Source: Paraglaciecola psychrophila 170
GTDB lineage: Bacteria; Pseudomonadota; Gammaproteobacteria; Enterobacterales; Alteromonadaceae
Assembly: GCF_000347635.1 (NCBI RefSeq)
Contig: NC_020514.1
Coordinates: 2,356,001 to 2,420,000 of the forward strand
Length of the DNA: 64,000 bases
Direction of reading: 5' to 3'
The notes beneath the pieces were generated by a model. The model searched no databases, was not told the origin of the DNA, and worked only from the letters and a program-made list of their open reading frames with translations. The position numbers and the translations under genes are program-made. This document shows, piece after piece, positions 1-8,999 of the stretch (position 1 is its first letter; each line of letters begins with the position of its first letter).

Positions 1-47
1 CACATTTTAGCCAACAATTACTAACTGCTGTAAGGCGACGTTAGCGC
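1..47 (+). other. 3' part of an integron attC site (preceding cassette)
   Basis: The window opens inside an attC-like site. The block TTTAGCCAACAATTAC recurs almost unchanged in the attC sites at 2570-2674 and 3078-3160. The right-hand core GTTAGCG follows, and the crossover would fall between G40 and T41. The upstream half is outside the window, so the previous cassette cannot be seen. Confidence 0.65.
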
Positions 48-1334
48 TCAATGGCTTATTCCCAAACCTTATTACGTTTAAATAAGGGTAGAACTCATTA
101 AAAAGGAAAGTAATGAAAAAAATAACCATAAATTTAATACTCATGTTGATGTTCTTTTTTCACTTTAGCGTTTTTGCTTCAGCGATATTCGGCAAAATTG
201 AAGAAAATACTATAAAAAGTCAAATCTTAGGTGAAAGCCGTGAATTGATAGTCTACCTTCCAGCGGGTTATGACGAGTCGAAGCAAAATTTTCCTGTTTT
301 ATATGTTACGGATGGAGATATACAGGGCCCTCATATAGCAGGAACGTTAGATTTTTTATCAAAATTTGATCTAGCACCTAGCATGATCGTTATTGGTATA
401 GTAAATCCGATGAACAAACGAAATGAGGAGCTAACGTTAACAGTAAAAAATGAAGCTCAGCTTGATAGGTTAGCTGGTGCTGACCGTTTTCTTGCTTTTA
501 TTGGAAAGGAAGTTATTCCATTAGTCAAAAGCCGTTATCGCATTTTAGATTATAAAGCACTATCGGGTACATCGCATGGAGGCCAATTTGCAGTAAATGC
601 ATTAATTAAGCGACCTAATTTGTTCAACGGTGTAATAGCTATAAGTCCTTCATTGTATTGGAATAATAATCAGTTACTTGATCTGACGGAGGAGGCTCTA
701 AAAAACGGGACTCTTAATGGACGTTTATTCATTTCTATAGCGAATGAAGAGCCAATTATGACTGAACCTTTTCAAAAGCTAGTTGAGTTAACAAAAAAAT
801 ACCCAAGTACAAACTTCAATATTTCAATAAAAAAATTTAGTGATGAAACTCATGATTCAACAACACTACTTGGGCAATATCACGGTATAAAACACCTGTT
901 TCTAGGTTGGACAATACCAAACACTCCTCAAACTTTGGCCGACTTAAAGGCCATTTTTAGTGCTAGATCTAAGTTACTTGGTGAAACTATGGTTATCCCA
1001 GAAGATAGAGTAAATGGTTACGGGCAATGGCTACAATATTTGAACCGTCAAGATGAAACCTTAGAGTTGTTTACATGGAATCGAAAAACTTACCCTCAAT
1101 CTTTCAATGCTCATATAGTCTTGATAAAGGCCTACTTGCACTTTAATTTAACTGGTGCTGCTGAATCAGCAATTGAAGATGCAATAAAGTCGATAAATGG
1201 ACTTAGCTCAAAACAAAAAGAAGAACTTGAAGGCTTATTGACTTAGCATGAAAGTGAGTTCGTCAGCGCTAACAAGCCAAGTCAGCGGGAATTTCACTCG
1301 CTGAAAACACTCATAAAATCCCCTGCTTGGGGCG
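41..1334 (+). mobile_element. Integron gene cassette 1 (esterase)
   Basis: The cassette begins TTAGCGCT at 41 and ends with an attC whose R'' box AGCGCTAAC (1265-1273) is the reverse complement of that start. This is the signature of a circularisable cassette. It carries one gene (113-1246) in the array orientation. Confidence 0.75.
113..1246 (+). CDS. Secreted esterase of the alpha/beta-hydrolase (esterase D / enterochelin esterase-like) family
   Basis: This 377-residue protein begins with a typical signal peptide (residues 1-24, hydrophobic core, ending FASA), so it is probably periplasmic or secreted. Residues about 35-270 look like the PF00756 putative-esterase fold, with the nucleophile elbow GTSHGG (Ser154) and a likely catalytic His in the DETHDS segment near residue 245. 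Residues about 275-377 form a helical, TPR-like tail seen in some members of this family. The substrate cannot be told. The gene sits alone in an integron cassette and has a purine-rich AAAAAGGAAAG ribosome site just before its ATG. The family call is firm; the physiological role is unknown. Confidence 0.8.
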   Translation: MKKITINLILMLMFFFHFSVFASAIFGKIEENTIKSQILGESRELIVYLPAGYDESKQNFPVLYVTDGDIQGPHIAGTLDFLSKFDLAPSMIVIGIVNPMNKRNEELTLTVKNEAQLDRLAGADRFLAFIGKEVIPLVKSRYRILDYKALSGTSHGGQFAVNALIKRPNLFNGVIAISPSLYWNNNQLLDLTEEALKNGTLNGRLFISIANEEPIMTEPFQKLVELTKKYPSTNFNISIKKFSDETHDSTTLLGQYHGIKHLFLGWTIPNTPQTLADLKAIFSARSKLLGETMVIPEDRVNGYGQWLQYLNRQDETLELFTWNRKTYPQSFNAHIVLIKAYLHFNLTGAAESAIEDAIKSINGLSSKQKEELEGLLT

Positions 1335-1341
1335 TTAGAGC
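1266..1341 (+). repeat. attC site of cassette 1
   Basis: R'' is GCGCTAAC at 1266-1273 and R' is GTTAGAGC at 1334-1341. Between them an imperfect palindrome can fold, with arms CAGCGGGAATTT and AAATCCCCTGCTT. The predicted crossover is between 1334 and 1335. Confidence 0.75.
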
Positions 1342-1859
1342 ACTTGGTGTAAACAAATAGTCCCCATTTTTTAAAAAGGAAGTTAAGTTGGAATTTATCG
1401 AGCCGTATAGAATTACAGTTTTAGTCATGGGGTTGTCAGGTTTAACATTTTTTGCGCAACTTTTAGTTGCCGATCTTGTTGGCTTAAAATCTCGTCACGT
1501 ACCAGGTTACCCAATTGAGCCTAACCACAATAACTTTCATTTTCGTTCCACTAGGGCTTTATCTAATACAAACGAGAGTGTAGCTATTTTTATACTATTA
1601 GTTTGTTTTTCAATACTGTCCTCGGCAAACGCTAATCTTCTGAATATAAGCGCTACATTGTATTTAGTTGGCAGAGTTGGTCATATGCTTTGTTACTATT
1701 CAAATTTAAAGTTATTAAGGAGTATCTCTTTTGGTTGTAGCTTATTGGGTTTAGCATCAATATTTATAGTTGGCATAGTCGAGTGGTTTTAAAAGTAACG
1801 TGCTCTAACAAACAAATAATGGCAGGGTCGCGAAAAAGCCGCGCCCCATATTTGAAACG
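1335..1859 (+). mobile_element. Integron gene cassette 2 (MAPEG-like membrane protein)
   Basis: The cassette starts TTAGAGCAC at 1335 and its attC begins GTGCTCTAAC at 1800-1809, which is exactly complementary. It carries one gene at 1388-1792. Confidence 0.75.
1388..1792 (+). CDS. MAPEG-family-like integral membrane protein
   Basis: This is a 134-residue protein with four hydrophobic segments (about residues 8-30, 65-82, 84-100 and 112-131). It carries the pattern RALSNTNESVAIF followed by a YLVGRVGHMLCYY segment. This matches the arrangement of MAPEG proteins (membrane-associated eicosanoid/glutathione metabolism), in which an R-A-x2-N-x2-E motif precedes an aromatic helix. The start is a TTG at 1388, five bases after the AAGGA ribosome site. 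It is the only gene in its integron cassette. The function is unknown beyond the family, and MAPEG assignment rests on pattern only. Confidence 0.65.
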   Translation: MEFIEPYRITVLVMGLSGLTFFAQLLVADLVGLKSRHVPGYPIEPNHNNFHFRSTRALSNTNESVAIFILLVCFSILSSANANLLNISATLYLVGRVGHMLCYYSNLKLLRSISFGCSLLGLASIFIVGIVEWF

Positions 1860-1867
1860 TTATATTG
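1802..1867 (+). repeat. attC site of cassette 2
   Basis: R'' is GCTCTAAC at 1802-1809 and R' is GTTATATT starting at G1859. The interior folds as a stem: CAAATAATGG and GGTCGCG pair with CGCGCCCC and ATATTTG, with a few bulges. The next cassette starts at 1860. Confidence 0.75.
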
Positions 1868-2667
1868 CAATTCCTTTAGTGAGGCACTATGAAAACAATT
1901 GGTCTTTTAGGTGGTATGAGTTGGGAAAGTACCGTTGGGTATTATCAAGCGATCAATAAAGGGGTTAAAGAATCTCTTGGAGGTTTACACTCCGCAAAAA
2001 TTGCTATGTATAGCGTTGATTTCTCTCAGATTGAAAAATTACAGCATAGTGGTGATTGGGAAGGTACGGCAGAAATACTTATTGGTGCGGCTAAGAATGT
2101 TCAAGCGGCAGGTGCAGATGTATTGTTGATATGTACAAATACAATGCATAAAGTAGCCCCTCAAATAGAAAGTGCGATTGATATTCCCTTGCTACATATT
2201 GCAGATGCAACAGCAGAAGTTCTTGTGGAAAAGGGAATTAAAACGGTGGGGTTATTAGGCACTGCTTTTACAATGGAGCAAGACTTCTATAAAGGTAGGT
2301 TAACTAATAACTATGGTTTAACTGTTCATACTCCAGTTGAAGCAGATAGAGAAATTATTCATAACGTTATATATAAAGAACTTTGTTTAGGGGAAGTAAA
2401 TCCTTCTTCTAAAATTGAATACTTACGGATTATTGAAGATTTAGTTAATCAGGGAGCTGAAGCTGTAATTCTTGGGTGTACTGAGATTGGATTGTTAGTA
2501 AATCAAACAGATACTGATATAACATTGCTAGACACAACTTATATACATGCAAAAAAAGCTGTCGAGTATGCAATATAACAAGTCAATTTAAACGGAACAA
2601 AAACAGTTGGCTTTGTTTCGTTCCTCAACAAGTTTAGCCAATAATTTTTGTCCGCTTAATACGGTCG
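1860..2667 (+). mobile_element. Integron gene cassette 3 (Asp/Glu racemase family)
   Basis: The first bases TTATATTGC at 1860 are complementary to the R'' box GCAATATAAC at 2570-2579. That box overlaps the stop codon of the cassette gene, a compact arrangement typical of cassettes. Confidence 0.75.
1889..2578 (+). CDS. Aspartate/glutamate racemase family protein
   Basis: This 229-residue cytosolic protein has the two-domain PLP-independent racemase layout. The N-terminal LLGGMSWEST motif is followed by the first catalytic cysteine in ICTNTMHK (Cys82) and the second in LGCTEIGLL (Cys197). It is closest in style to YgeA/RacX broad-specificity amino-acid racemases. A likely role is making a D-amino acid or racemising aspartate/glutamate, but specificity is not readable. 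It is the sole gene of its integron cassette. The stop codon lies inside the attC R'' box. Both catalytic cysteines are present, so it looks functional. Confidence 0.85.
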   Translation: MKTIGLLGGMSWESTVGYYQAINKGVKESLGGLHSAKIAMYSVDFSQIEKLQHSGDWEGTAEILIGAAKNVQAAGADVLLICTNTMHKVAPQIESAIDIPLLHIADATAEVLVEKGIKTVGLLGTAFTMEQDFYKGRLTNNYGLTVHTPVEADREIIHNVIYKELCLGEVNPSSKIEYLRIIEDLVNQGAEAVILGCTEIGLLVNQTDTDITLLDTTYIHAKKAVEYAI

Positions 2668-2674
2668 TTATGTT
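2570..2674 (+). repeat. attC site of cassette 3
   Basis: This is a long attC (about 105 bp) running from R'' GCAATATAAC to R' GTTATGTT (crossover 2667/2668). The central palindrome pairs AGTTGGCT with AGCCAAT, and the outer arms pair ACGGAACAAAAA with TTTTTGTCCG. It shares its TTTAGCCAA core with the sites at 1-47 and 3078-3160, which suggests one attC family. Confidence 0.75.
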
Positions 2675-2704
2675 TAAATCATAAATCGGAGTTCTGTTTT
2701 AGTT

Positions 2705-3079
2705 ATGAAAGCAGTTAAAGTAGAAGAGAAAGCTGAAGGCGATTCAGTTTGTGAAAATAAAATTAAGAATGAATCTCTCACAACAGAATTGCACTTTGAG
2801 TTGTTAAAACAATATACGTGGCTTGCTTCCGCCGTAATTGGCGCAGTAATCATCCTGATTCAATTGAAAGCTGTTGAACTGGGAGAAGATGTTTATATTT
2901 CACTAGGACTTTTGGGCCTTTCAATTTTCATTTCCCTTATAGGGCAAGATCATATAGTTGACTCATTACTCAAGGGAAAAGATATATATAAAACATCTAA
3001 AATTTTAAAATTAATCAGAGTTACTTCTATGCTGTGTTTGGCCTTAGGTGCTGGTTACATTTTATCAGGCATATTTTGA
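2705..3079 (+). CDS. Small integral membrane protein of unknown function (integron cassette gene)
   Basis: This 124-residue protein was not recognised as any family. A charged N-terminus (about 30 residues, Glu/Lys-rich) is followed by three hydrophobic segments: about residues 38-57, 62-80 and 100-123. The middle pair is followed by a short charged loop (LLKGKDIYKTSK). It is the only gene of the last cassette. Cassette genes of this type are commonly orphan. No catalytic motif is visible. Confidence 0.6.
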   Translation: MKAVKVEEKAEGDSVCENKIKNESLTTELHFELLKQYTWLASAVIGAVIILIQLKAVELGEDVYISLGLLGLSIFISLIGQDHIVDSLLKGKDIYKTSKILKLIRVTSMLCLALGAGYILSGIF

Positions 3080-3160
3080 ACCTAACAAGAAAATAAACTA
3101 GATCACGTAACAGTTGGCTACGTTTCGCGACACAATTTTAGCCAACCATTACTTAGCCAA
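3078..3160 (+). repeat. Degenerate terminal attC site
   Basis: R'' CCTAAC (3081-3086) is followed by the inner palindrome CAGTTGGCTA / TAGCCAACC, nearly identical to the previous site. The right-hand box is decayed (ACTTAGCC where GTTRRRY is expected). Array homology stops here. Confidence 0.55.
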
Positions 3161-3282
3161 TTACAAAGACACCCACTGCAACAGATCAATAAAATAACAA
3201 TCAAATCAATATATTACGTATATTTAATTTAATTGACACAACAACCATCATTATGGATTTGGACATTTCAGAGGCTTCGCCG

Positions 3283-3660
3283 ATATTCAACTTAGGTGGC
3301 TCTGCCACTGTTTTTCCACATTTAAGCTTTTAGCACAAAAAGGCTTATTTTAGGGGCAAATGACATGGGTGAAACTGGCTTTTTTAGAAGCACGGCTTCG
3401 CACAGATCAACAGGGAAGTCGAGATTAGGAGCCGATTATCATGGACGTATGATTGACTAGGTTAAAGTGTTCACACCGAGTAGGAAAAGAGCATTCGAAA
3501 CCACCCAGGAATAAACCATTTTTTACGGTTAAGAACTTTAGAAGCGACGGCATTTTACAAAGTACAGGACGCACTTTATAAAAAGAGTAACTGACTCGAA
3601 AGGATTCGAGTAAGAACCATCATGCGGAAGCCGCGCGGGGTGATAGCGCAAAACGTGCTT
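3283..3660 (+). repeat. Dispersed intergenic repeat, copy 1 (rearranged)
   Basis: This non-coding stretch shares modules with 45286-45590 and 52015-52340. It has a GCACAAAAAGGCTTATTTTA arm at 3333, the block GGTTAAGAACTTTAGAAGCGA at 3528, an AAAAAGAGTAACTG block near 3580, and a CATGCGGAAGCCGCGCGGGG block near 3620. The interior between the arms differs from the other copies and the right arm is decayed. I see no gene between 3080 and 3711. Confidence 0.6.
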
Positions 3661-3675
3661 TTTGTTCACAACTAA

Positions 3676-3702
3676 TAAAAAGCCCTGATTAACAGGGCTT
3701 TA
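3676..3702 (-). terminator. Intrinsic terminator of fadE
   Basis: The minus strand reads AAAGCCCTGTTAATCAGGGCT followed by a T-rich tail. The seven-base stem lies ten bases after the fadE stop codon. Confidence 0.75.
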
Positions 3703-3711
3703 AAATAATGC

Positions 3712-6189
3712 TTAAGCAGTCTTGGTGGCTCGTGGTTTTCTTTTAGGTTTCTCTTTCTCAAACGTTTGTACTAGCTCACTATGCTTGAAGTCATCAACAT
3801 TGATAGTGCGCAACCGACCTTTCTCCGTTTCTCTCAGCAGGGTAGCCTGTTCTTCGGTTATCACGCCTAATTCAAGCCCTTTCGTTGCCACCTTATCTAA
3901 CTCGGTAAAAGGCAAATATTGTTTAGCTGCCTTACATATTTTGTTATAAATAGGCTCGGCGGCGATAACATTTTCGAGGGTTTGTTCTAAATCTCCCATT
4001 AAATTGCCTTCTTCACGGGATAAGTATTGACCTGCACCTAAACGGCTGCGAGCTTCGCTTGGAGTCTGAAGAATCGCGGCGATGTCATGTTCTAATTGAT
4101 CAGAAGGGCGCTTATATTTTTTACCAAATGGCATGATGATTAATTTAAGTGCTTTACCCATTATCATTGAAGGAAAGTTATCGAGTAACTCTTCTAAAGC
4201 CACCTCTAACTTAAATAAACTGTCCTGCATAGCCCAGTGCATCAAAGGCAGATCGTCGGCTTTACGTCCTTCATCATCAAAGCGTTTGAGTACACATGAG
4301 GTAAGATACAAATAGCTTAACACGTCACCTAAACGAGCTGATATGCGTTCTCGGCGTTTTAGTTCACCGCCTAATACAGCCATAGCCACATCAGATAGAA
4401 AGGCCATATTAGAACTATAACGTTGCATAGACCGGTAGTAGCCAGCTGTTTCGTCAGTAAAAGGAGCATGAGTAAAACGCGCACCAGTCAAAGAGAACCA
4501 TAAGCTTCGAAATAAGTTGCTGATAGCAAAGCCAATATGCCCAAAAACTGCTTGGTCAAATTGTTCTAAACTTTCGTCAGGGTCAGGGTTGTTGGCTGCA
4601 AGTAACTCGGTCAATACATATGGATGACAGCGCATTGCACCTTGTCCATAGATCATCATATTACGAGTCAGAATGTTGGCTCCCTCTACCGTAATAGCGA
4701 TAGGTGCCCCTTGATAAGCTCGGCCTAAATAATTGTTTTGTCCAAGCATAATACCTTTGCCGCCATGCACATCCATGGCGTCATTGACTACTTGACGCAT
4801 TTTTTCTGTTAAATGGTACTTGCAAATAGCAGATATAACAGAAGGCTTTTCACCTAAATCGACGCCTTTGGTTGAGAAGGTAGTGACGGCGTCCATTAGG
4901 TAGGCATTACCACCAATACGTCCCAACATCTCTTCTATACCTTCCATTTTACTGATAGGCATTTTAAATTGTCGACGAATACGAGCGTAAGCACCTGTTG
5001 CCAAAGCGATACTTTTGGCCCCACCTGCTGAGGCTGAAGGTAAAGTAATAACTCGGCCAACAGATAAACATTCTACTAACATACGCCACCCTTGGCCGAT
5101 CATTTTGGTACCACCGATAATGTAATCTAAGGGTACAAAGATGTCCTGACCTTTAATCGGGCCATTTTGGAAAGGCACGTTTAAAGGGAAATGGCGGTTG
5201 CCTATTTCCATACCGGCTGTGTCTCTAGGTAATAAAGCACAAGTAATACCCAATTCTTTTTCATCACCTAATAATCCATCTGGATCATACATTTTGAAAG
5301 CCAAACCGATGACTGTAGCTACCGGTGCTAAGGTGATATATCGTTTATCGAAGGTAAGACGCATTCCAAGAATTTCTTCACCATTCCATTGTCCTTTACA
5401 TACTGTGCCGCTGTCAGGTAATGAGCCTGCATCTGAGCCAGCTTCTGGACCTGTTAATGCAAAACAGGGAATTTCATCACCTACAGCTAACCTTGGTAAA
5501 TAGTGGTTTTTTTGTTCTTCAGTTCCGTAATGCTGCAGTAACTCACCCGGCCCTAATGAATTAGGTACACCAACAGTGGTGGATAAAACTGAACTAACAC
5601 TCGATAATTTTTGAAGTACACGGGACTGGCAATAAGCTGAAAAATCTAAACCACCAAATTTTTTCTTGATGATCATTGCGAAAAATTTATGGTCTTTTAA
5701 GAACTGCCACACTTCTGGTGAAAGATCTGCGTTTTTGTGAGTGACTTCCCAGTCGTCACACATTTTACATACTTCTTCTACAGGACCGTCTATAAATGCT
5801 TGTTCTTCAGACGTTAGTCTAGCTTGAGGAATGTTATGCAGTGTTTGCCAATTCGGGTTACCACTAAATATCTCACCATCCCACCAAACAGTGCCTGCAT
5901 CGATAGCATCTTTTTCTGTGCTCGACATTTCAGGCATGATTTTTTTGTAAATTTTAAGAATGGGTTCACTGATGTATTGTTTGCGCACAGATTCAATATT
6001 AAGGGGGAGGGCCACTATTAAGAACGTAATCCAACTGAAATTACCAATAACGCCTAAAACACTTCCTAATATAAATACACAGAAAATGGCCACAGTGGCG
6101 TTAAACAATTTCATTCGAAAGTAACTAACAGCGCCTAGCGTCGCTATCACATATAAAAGCCAGATTAGGATTTGCATAAATGCTCCCAT
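3712..6189 (-). CDS. fadE: Acyl-CoA dehydrogenase FadE
   Basis: At 825 residues this is close to the 814 of E. coli FadE and far longer than ordinary acyl-CoA dehydrogenases. FadE catalyses the FAD-dependent first step of fatty-acid beta-oxidation (acyl-CoA to trans-2-enoyl-CoA). The N-terminal 70 residues hold two or three hydrophobic segments that would tether it to the inner membrane. The dehydrogenase core runs from about residue 90 to 520, with the FAD/substrate signature [17 protein letters not shown] near residue 245 and a conserved [10 protein letters not shown] segment near 480. The extra C-terminal domain is characteristic of FadE. It is a monocistronic gene with its own terminator. 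It ends in a basic [12 protein letters not shown] tail. Confidence 0.93.
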   Translation of the reverse strand: MGAFMQILIWLLYVIATLGAVSYFRMKLFNATVAIFCVFILGSVLGVIGNFSWITFLIVALPLNIESVRKQYISEPILKIYKKIMPEMSSTEKDAIDAGTVWWDGEIFSGNPNWQTLHNIPQARLTSEEQAFIDGPVEEVCKMCDDWEVTHKNADLSPEVWQFLKDHKFFAMIIKKKFGGLDFSAYCQSRVLQKLSSVSSVLSTTVGVPNSLGPGELLQHYGTEEQKNHYLPRLAVGDEIPCFALTGPEAGSDAGSLPDSGTVCKGQWNGEEILGMRLTFDKRYITLAPVATVIGLAFKMYDPDGLLGDEKELGITCALLPRDTAGMEIGNRHFPLNVPFQNGPIKGQDIFVPLDYIIGGTKMIGQGWRMLVECLSVGRVITLPSASAGGAKSIALATGAYARIRRQFKMPISKMEGIEEMLGRIGGNAYLMDAVTTFSTKGVDLGEKPSVISAICKYHLTEKMRQVVNDAMDVHGGKGIMLGQNNYLGRAYQGAPIAITVEGANILTRNMMIYGQGAMRCHPYVLTELLAANNPDPDESLEQFDQAVFGHIGFAISNLFRSLWFSLTGARFTHAPFTDETAGYYRSMQRYSSNMAFLSDVAMAVLGGELKRRERISARLGDVLSYLYLTSCVLKRFDDEGRKADDLPLMHWAMQDSLFKLEVALEELLDNFPSMIMGKALKLIIMPFGKKYKRPSDQLEHDIAAILQTPSEARSRLGAGQYLSREEGNLMGDLEQTLENVIAAEPIYNKICKAAKQYLPFTELDKVATKGLELGVITEEQATLLRETEKGRLRTINVDDFKHSELVQTFEKEKPKRKPRATKTA

Positions 6190-6353
6190 TAATAGAGGTC
6201 AGACCATATTTTTAACAGTATATTTTAGCCAAGTAAAAATCAAGTTTATGAATTAAATTATAGCTATGATTTAGATGGATAATTTAATTTATGCTGTATA
6301 TCTCGATTTAACGAATTAGCAATATAAGTATAGGTAGGTTGGTGTTGCTGGGT

Positions 6354-7094
6354 TCAGTTTTTAGTTTCTAACGGGGTATTTTCAGACTTAAAATATTTCA
6401 AACGAATTTCACCTTGTTCGTCACCGTCTTTGTATTGTTTTAGCTTAACTAATTGATAATTTAGTTGTGGTGAAAACCAGGCAATAGTCTCCCGTGAAGA
6501 ATTATTACGTTCAATCTTGACCTTAATACCTTCAATCATTCCGAACGGCAAATTGAGTTGCTCTTTGCCTACTACTTTCAACCCGTAATGGCGATGCTCA
6601 CCTCTATTATTAATGATGTCATAAACAAACTCACGCTTTCCTGATGCTAATTTCAACTGCACATCTAAACGATAAAGTTGATTGTCTAATTGTCCAGTCC
6701 AGTCAATAGGCTGTGCTTGATTAATGGTGATATTTGATTTTTCAGCATCAAATCGAATTTTGGTACTTTTATCCGAACCTGTGCCAGTGCGGCTATATGC
6801 ATAAGTGTGGGGGTACAATTGTGATTTGTCGAACGAAAAAAAACTGGTTTCGGAACGTATGTCAGATAAAAAGAAAGCGGAGACCTTAGAGTAATAATCC
6901 AATCTATATAGATTGTCTTTATCGGCTTTTAGACTTAGCTTTGCTTTACCTAAATTTCTACCAAATCGATAAACGATGTATTCAGCTTCAAAACCAACTA
7001 ACTGCTCTGCTTCGGCATAAGCGGCTTTGTTTATGCCGAAATTTAGCAAAAGTAAGGTTACTGCTAAAAACGTCGTCAATTTACCCAATTGCAT
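6354..7094 (-). CDS. DUF3108 domain-containing periplasmic protein
   Basis: This 246-residue protein has an N-terminal signal sequence (about residues 1-27) and a beta-rich body typical of DUF3108 proteins, which often follow purN in gammaproteobacteria. It starts inside the last bases of purN (14-base overlap), so it is probably co-translated as the third gene of a purM-purN operon. Its role is not established. The family's beta-sheet character and export suggest a cell-envelope function, but that is inference. Confidence 0.8.
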   Translation of the reverse strand: MQLGKLTTFLAVTLLLLNFGINKAAYAEAEQLVGFEAEYIVYRFGRNLGKAKLSLKADKDNLYRLDYYSKVSAFFLSDIRSETSFFSFDKSQLYPHTYAYSRTGTGSDKSTKIRFDAEKSNITINQAQPIDWTGQLDNQLYRLDVQLKLASGKREFVYDIINNRGEHRHYGLKVVGKEQLNLPFGMIEGIKVKIERNNSSRETIAWFSPQLNYQLVKLKQYKDGDEQGEIRLKYFKSENTPLETKN

Positions 7095-7725
7095 ATCCCT
7101 CTTCAGCTAATATTTGGTTATCTAAGACTGCTTTATTATCAATCATTTTAAGCCTATCTTCACAAAACCATTTGATTACAAGAGGGTACATTTGACGCTC
7201 TTGTTGTTGTACTCGATCTGCTAACTCTTGGGCGTCTTGTTGCTCAAATATAGGTACCTTAGACTGTAACACTACCGGTCCACCATCTAACTCTGGTGTG
7301 ACAAAATGCACCGATGCACCATGTTCTTCATCGCCTGCATCAATCGCTCTTTGGTGTGTCTGCAAACCTTTGTATTTGGGCAGCAAAGAGGGATGAATGT
7401 TCAAGATTCTACCTTGATAATTTTCAACAAACGCTGGTGTAAGAATACGCATAAAACCAGCTAATACAATGAGATTCGGATTGAACTCGTTTATACAACT
7501 CGCCATTTGAGTATCATAATCTTCTCTGCTAGCAAAACTTGTGTGGTCGATACATATTGCCGGGATGCCGGCGTTTTCAGCACGAATTAATCCATATGCA
7601 GTTTTTTGGTTTGCAATAACCGCTACAATTTTGGCATTAATTTTTTGCCTTGAAATCTCATCGATAATCGCTTGCAAGTTTGAGCCATTACCTGAAAGCA
7701 ACACAACGATGGACTTTTTTGACAT
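7081..7725 (-). CDS. purN: Phosphoribosylglycinamide formyltransferase (GAR transformylase)
   Basis: PurN transfers a formyl group from 10-formyl-THF to GAR, step 3 of purine synthesis. The sequence shows the start VVLLSGNGSNLQAIID and the catalytic region NIHPSLLPKYKGLQTH, with the conserved His and a following Asp (ELDGGPV). An ATG at 7725 gives 214 residues, matching the family. A GTG at 7746 would add seven residues and would lie immediately after the purM stop. It forms an operon with purM upstream and the DUF3108 gene downstream. Confidence 0.95.
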   Translation of the reverse strand: MSKKSIVVLLSGNGSNLQAIIDEISRQKINAKIVAVIANQKTAYGLIRAENAGIPAICIDHTSFASREDYDTQMASCINEFNPNLIVLAGFMRILTPAFVENYQGRILNIHPSLLPKYKGLQTHQRAIDAGDEEHGASVHFVTPELDGGPVVLQSKVPIFEQQDAQELADRVQQQERQMYPLVIKWFCEDRLKMIDNKAVLDNQILAEEGYAIG

Positions 7726-7746
7726 GTGCGTTTTCTGTTCAGCCAC

Positions 7747-8785
7747 TTAGTTGATCTCAACCTGTTGCTCAGCATCACTATTTTCTATGTGACCAATTTG
7801 CCATGCGTTTTCGCCAAGTTTGTTCAATATCTCAACTGCTTGAGCTGCCTTTTCGTTAGGTAACGCAATGATTAAGCCTACACCACAGTTAAAAGTCCGG
7901 TACATTTCATGGGTAGTCACATTACCTTTTTCTTGTAACCAATTAAATATTGCAGGCCATTGCCAAGTAGACCCATCGATAACAGCTTTAGTTCCCTTAG
8001 GTAAAACTCTTGGAATATTCTCCCAAAAATCCACCACCAGTAATATGAGATATAGCGTGAACCTGCATCTGTTCTAATAAAGACAATACATTTTTGACAT
8101 AAATTCGGGTAGGTTCAAGTAAATGCTCCGATAAGGCTTTACCTTCTAATACTTCATTTGTATCACTGTTGGATACGTCTAAGATTTTCCGAATCAGGGA
8201 ATAACCGTTCGAGTGAGGCCCTGAAGAGGCTAGGGCAATCAGCGCATCGCCATGAGCAACACGTGAGCCATCAATCACATCATCTGCTTCGACTACACCT
8301 ACGCAGAATCCAGCTACATCATAATCTTCACCATGATACATACCGGGCATTTCAGCGGTTTCACCACCTATGAGCGCGCAGCCAGATAGTTCACAGCCTT
8401 TACCAATTCCAGTGACAACCTCAGCCGCTGTATCAATATTTAATTTTCCGGTGGCGTAGTAGTCGAGAAAAAATAAAGGCTCTGCGCCTTGTACTATTAA
8501 GTCATTAACACACATTGCAACTAAATCTATGCCGATGCCAGAGTGTTGTTTTAAGTCCATTGCCAGTCTGAGTTTGGTACCTACACCGTCTGTACCTGAT
8601 ACTAAAAGTGGTTTTTTATATTTTTCTGGTAGTGAGCACAGAGCGCCAAAACCACCCAAGCCGCCTCTGACTTCAGGCCTATGAGTTTTTTTTGCGACCG
8701 ACTTAATTCTTTCGACTAGCTGGTTACCTGCATCAATATCAACTCCAGCGTCTTTGTAACTTAATGATGAATTTTTATCGCTCAC
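7747..8785 (-). CDS. purM: Phosphoribosylformylglycinamidine cyclo-ligase (AIR synthetase), frameshifted in this sequence
   Basis: PurM closes FGAM to AIR in purine synthesis. The N-terminal 250 or so residues and the C-terminal 90 lie in different frames. The switch occurs where the minus strand reads GGATTTTTGGGAG (about 8028-8036). Removing one T restores [17 protein letters not shown] and a 345-residue protein, the family's usual length. The ATP/substrate region [14 protein letters not shown] and the GGETAEMPG motif are intact. The locus is 1039 bases, one more than a multiple of three. Because the change is one base in a T run, a sequence error is the simplest explanation. A real mutation would make the strain a purine auxotroph. 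Confidence 0.9.
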
Positions 8786-8999
8786 GTACTTTCCTCAAAA
8801 TGGCCGCAAAAAAGAGCGCGGATTTTAGCAGCTTGCACAAATAATACCAACGACAGATATACTCAAATAACTCTAAATTTTCATATTATGTTGGTTTGGA
8901 CATATAGATTGATAAACAATTGATGAATTTTGTTCGCAAATAAAAGACAATACTCTATAGAATATTTTTCGAAGTGTATTTTGAGGAGATTTGGCCCTG

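Larger units (their letters stand above)
2668..3160 (+). mobile_element. Integron gene cassette 4, last of the array, with degenerate attC
   Basis: The cassette begins TTATGTTTAAA at 2668. The matching left box at its other end is GAACCTAAC (3078-3086), which agrees with the expected AAACATAAC at seven of nine bases. No clean GTTRRRY box follows, so this looks like the fixed, decayed end of the array. Confidence 0.55.
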
